From: Terebella lapidaria
Taxonomy: Eukaryota > Annelida > Polychaeta > Terebellida > Terebellidae
Assembly (NCBI GenBank): GCA_949152475.1
Contig: OX424562.1
Location: 36,352,657-36,416,656 of the forward strand
Length of the DNA stretch: 64,000 bases
Reading direction: 5' to 3'
Position 1 is the first letter of the stretch. Each line of letters opens with the position of its first letter. Below are positions 63,106 to 64,000 of this stretch, piece by piece. The notes below the pieces were generated by a model. It was not told where the DNA came from and searched no databases. It worked only from the letters and a program-made list of their open reading frames with translations. The position numbers and the translations under genes were made by a program.

Positions 63106-64000
63106 GTGCTTTTGGGGCTCTGAAACAGTCTATTATGCCTGAAAAGTACAAAACACGTCATGTCTATTGTCTGCATTATGCAAAAACAAACATAACAACA
63201 TTTTAATGCTACTTTATTACGTTTTTGTATTATATGGCACAATAGACTGTTTCTATGGTTTATCTATACCTGAATTACATGGTGGCGATCCTGGTGGCAA
63301 ACAGGAACCTCATTGGCAGTGAAGAACGTCAGATATGTGTGCTGCTGCTGCCGCCCAGCCACTACCAGAAGCCGACACTGTGGTGAAGAGTTTGTATGCA
63401 ACTGCATTCGAGAAGTTTCCCACCATAGACATATAACCCATGGACCGCCAACTTTGAATTTCGCGGGGTTAGCTTGCGGCGCGCATGCGCGAGGGGGAAG
63501 AGGTATCGCTAACTTCCGCTTGTTTTGACAGTTTGTCAACGGACACAACACAGTGTAGTGTACAGAGATTTCTTCAGTTTAAACGATAGAAGATCCTGGT
63601 AAGTAGTGAATAACAAATTCTAAAATAGTCTAGCGTATATTCGAAAACTTCTTCATACACTAGTAACCTTTTTTTTTTAAAAATCAATTCAACTCGCCCG
63701 ACTAGATCATCGTGTGGTCTAGACTCATGGTAAGTACTCGCAGTGTCGCACGGTCGTACCTCAGTGGCACGGCATTTCACATTGGCTCTATATATTAAAT
63801 GTATGAGCAGCTGATGACCTTAGATTCATGATTATTGTCAATTCAGGCTCACATGCTTGAATAAAAGATAAATATCAGCCCAAGGGTTGCCCCTAAATTG
63901 GTTATGGATCTTGAGCATGGTTTGGGCTGACACTTGATGTTGAACCATTTGTCCCTATTTATTAAGGGTTAATATCGTGATGAGTGTGTAATGTATAAAA
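63106..64000. promoter_or_regulatory. Probable 5' region of the minus-strand transposase-like gene
   Basis: A CpG-containing, GC-richer patch lies at about 63420-63545 ('GCGGCGCGCATGCGCGAGG', then an AACGGACACAACACAG stretch), upstream of the first proposed coding exon. An acceptor-like CTGTTTCAG near 63128-63120 precedes the ATG at 63105, so a non-coding first exon further up is plausible; a GTATAG donor candidate sits near 63271. An inverted pair, 'AAACAGTCTATTATGCC' at 63122 and its partner near 63250, brackets the intron between them. Beyond 63.6 kb I see nothing. Confidence 0.35.

Overview
The window looks like nuclear DNA of a marine invertebrate animal. It is AT-rich, has metazoan-type introns, and holds a rhodopsin-class neuropeptide receptor, PIF/Harbinger-type genes, RecQ-like and DUF6589-like relics and many foldback MITEs. 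This mix is common in molluscs and some other invertebrate groups. The exact taxon cannot be read from the sequence. Coding density is very low; most of the 64 kb is intergenic or repeat-derived.

Layout. 1-8.7 kb: no recognisable gene. It holds a Tc1/mariner-like MITE with TA target copies (3689-4260), a probable SINE remnant, homopolymer runs and dispersed-repeat pieces. 8.7-12.0 kb: a GC-rich patch, then the best host gene, a two-exon peptide GPCR of the somatostatin/allatostatin-C/opioid-receptor type (9883-10909 joined to 11645-11991, 457 aa). 12.4-46.9 kb: a very large, degenerate array of one repeat family. It has three roughly 4-kb head copies (12.4, 14.7 and 18.7 kb), then a long run of tail-block copies. 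Younger elements have landed in it: a 2.95-kb element with ~440-bp terminal inverted repeats (20793-23741), an ~0.9-kb foldback MITE (24914-25806), a hAT-type element with a perfect 8-bp target duplication (32447-33204), a Harbinger-type MITE (37047-38037), and a tRNA-derived SINE (about 35850-35985). The same interval carries relics of a RecQ-like helicase (34.2-35.2 kb, +) and a DUF6589-like gene (36.1-36.8 kb, -).

46.9-51 kb: no gene, but an 88-bp tandem duplication and two perfect-looking hairpins. 51.1-55.2 kb, minus strand: an intact HARBI1-like DDE transposase (347 aa) and, upstream in the same orientation, an apparently intact three-exon Myb/SANT-MADF-like protein (213 aa). This is the gene pair PIF/Harbinger transposons use; here it has no obvious terminal repeats. 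55.8-56.4 kb: a palindromic MITE. 58.9-63.1 kb, minus strand: a multi-exon gene with transposase-like (RNase H-fold, hAT-like) motifs, carrying one frame break and one in-frame stop. Its second exon and flanking intron are perfectly duplicated as a 447-bp tandem repeat. A CpG-containing, higher-GC patch near 63.42-63.55 kb may be its promoter.

How the parts relate: only the GPCR is clearly an ordinary host gene. The Harbinger pair would act together, with the Myb-like protein binding DNA and helping the transposase into the nucleus. The rest records successive insertions into an expanding repeat array. Because the array copies share an ancestor, several insertions can be compared with their empty sites within this one window.
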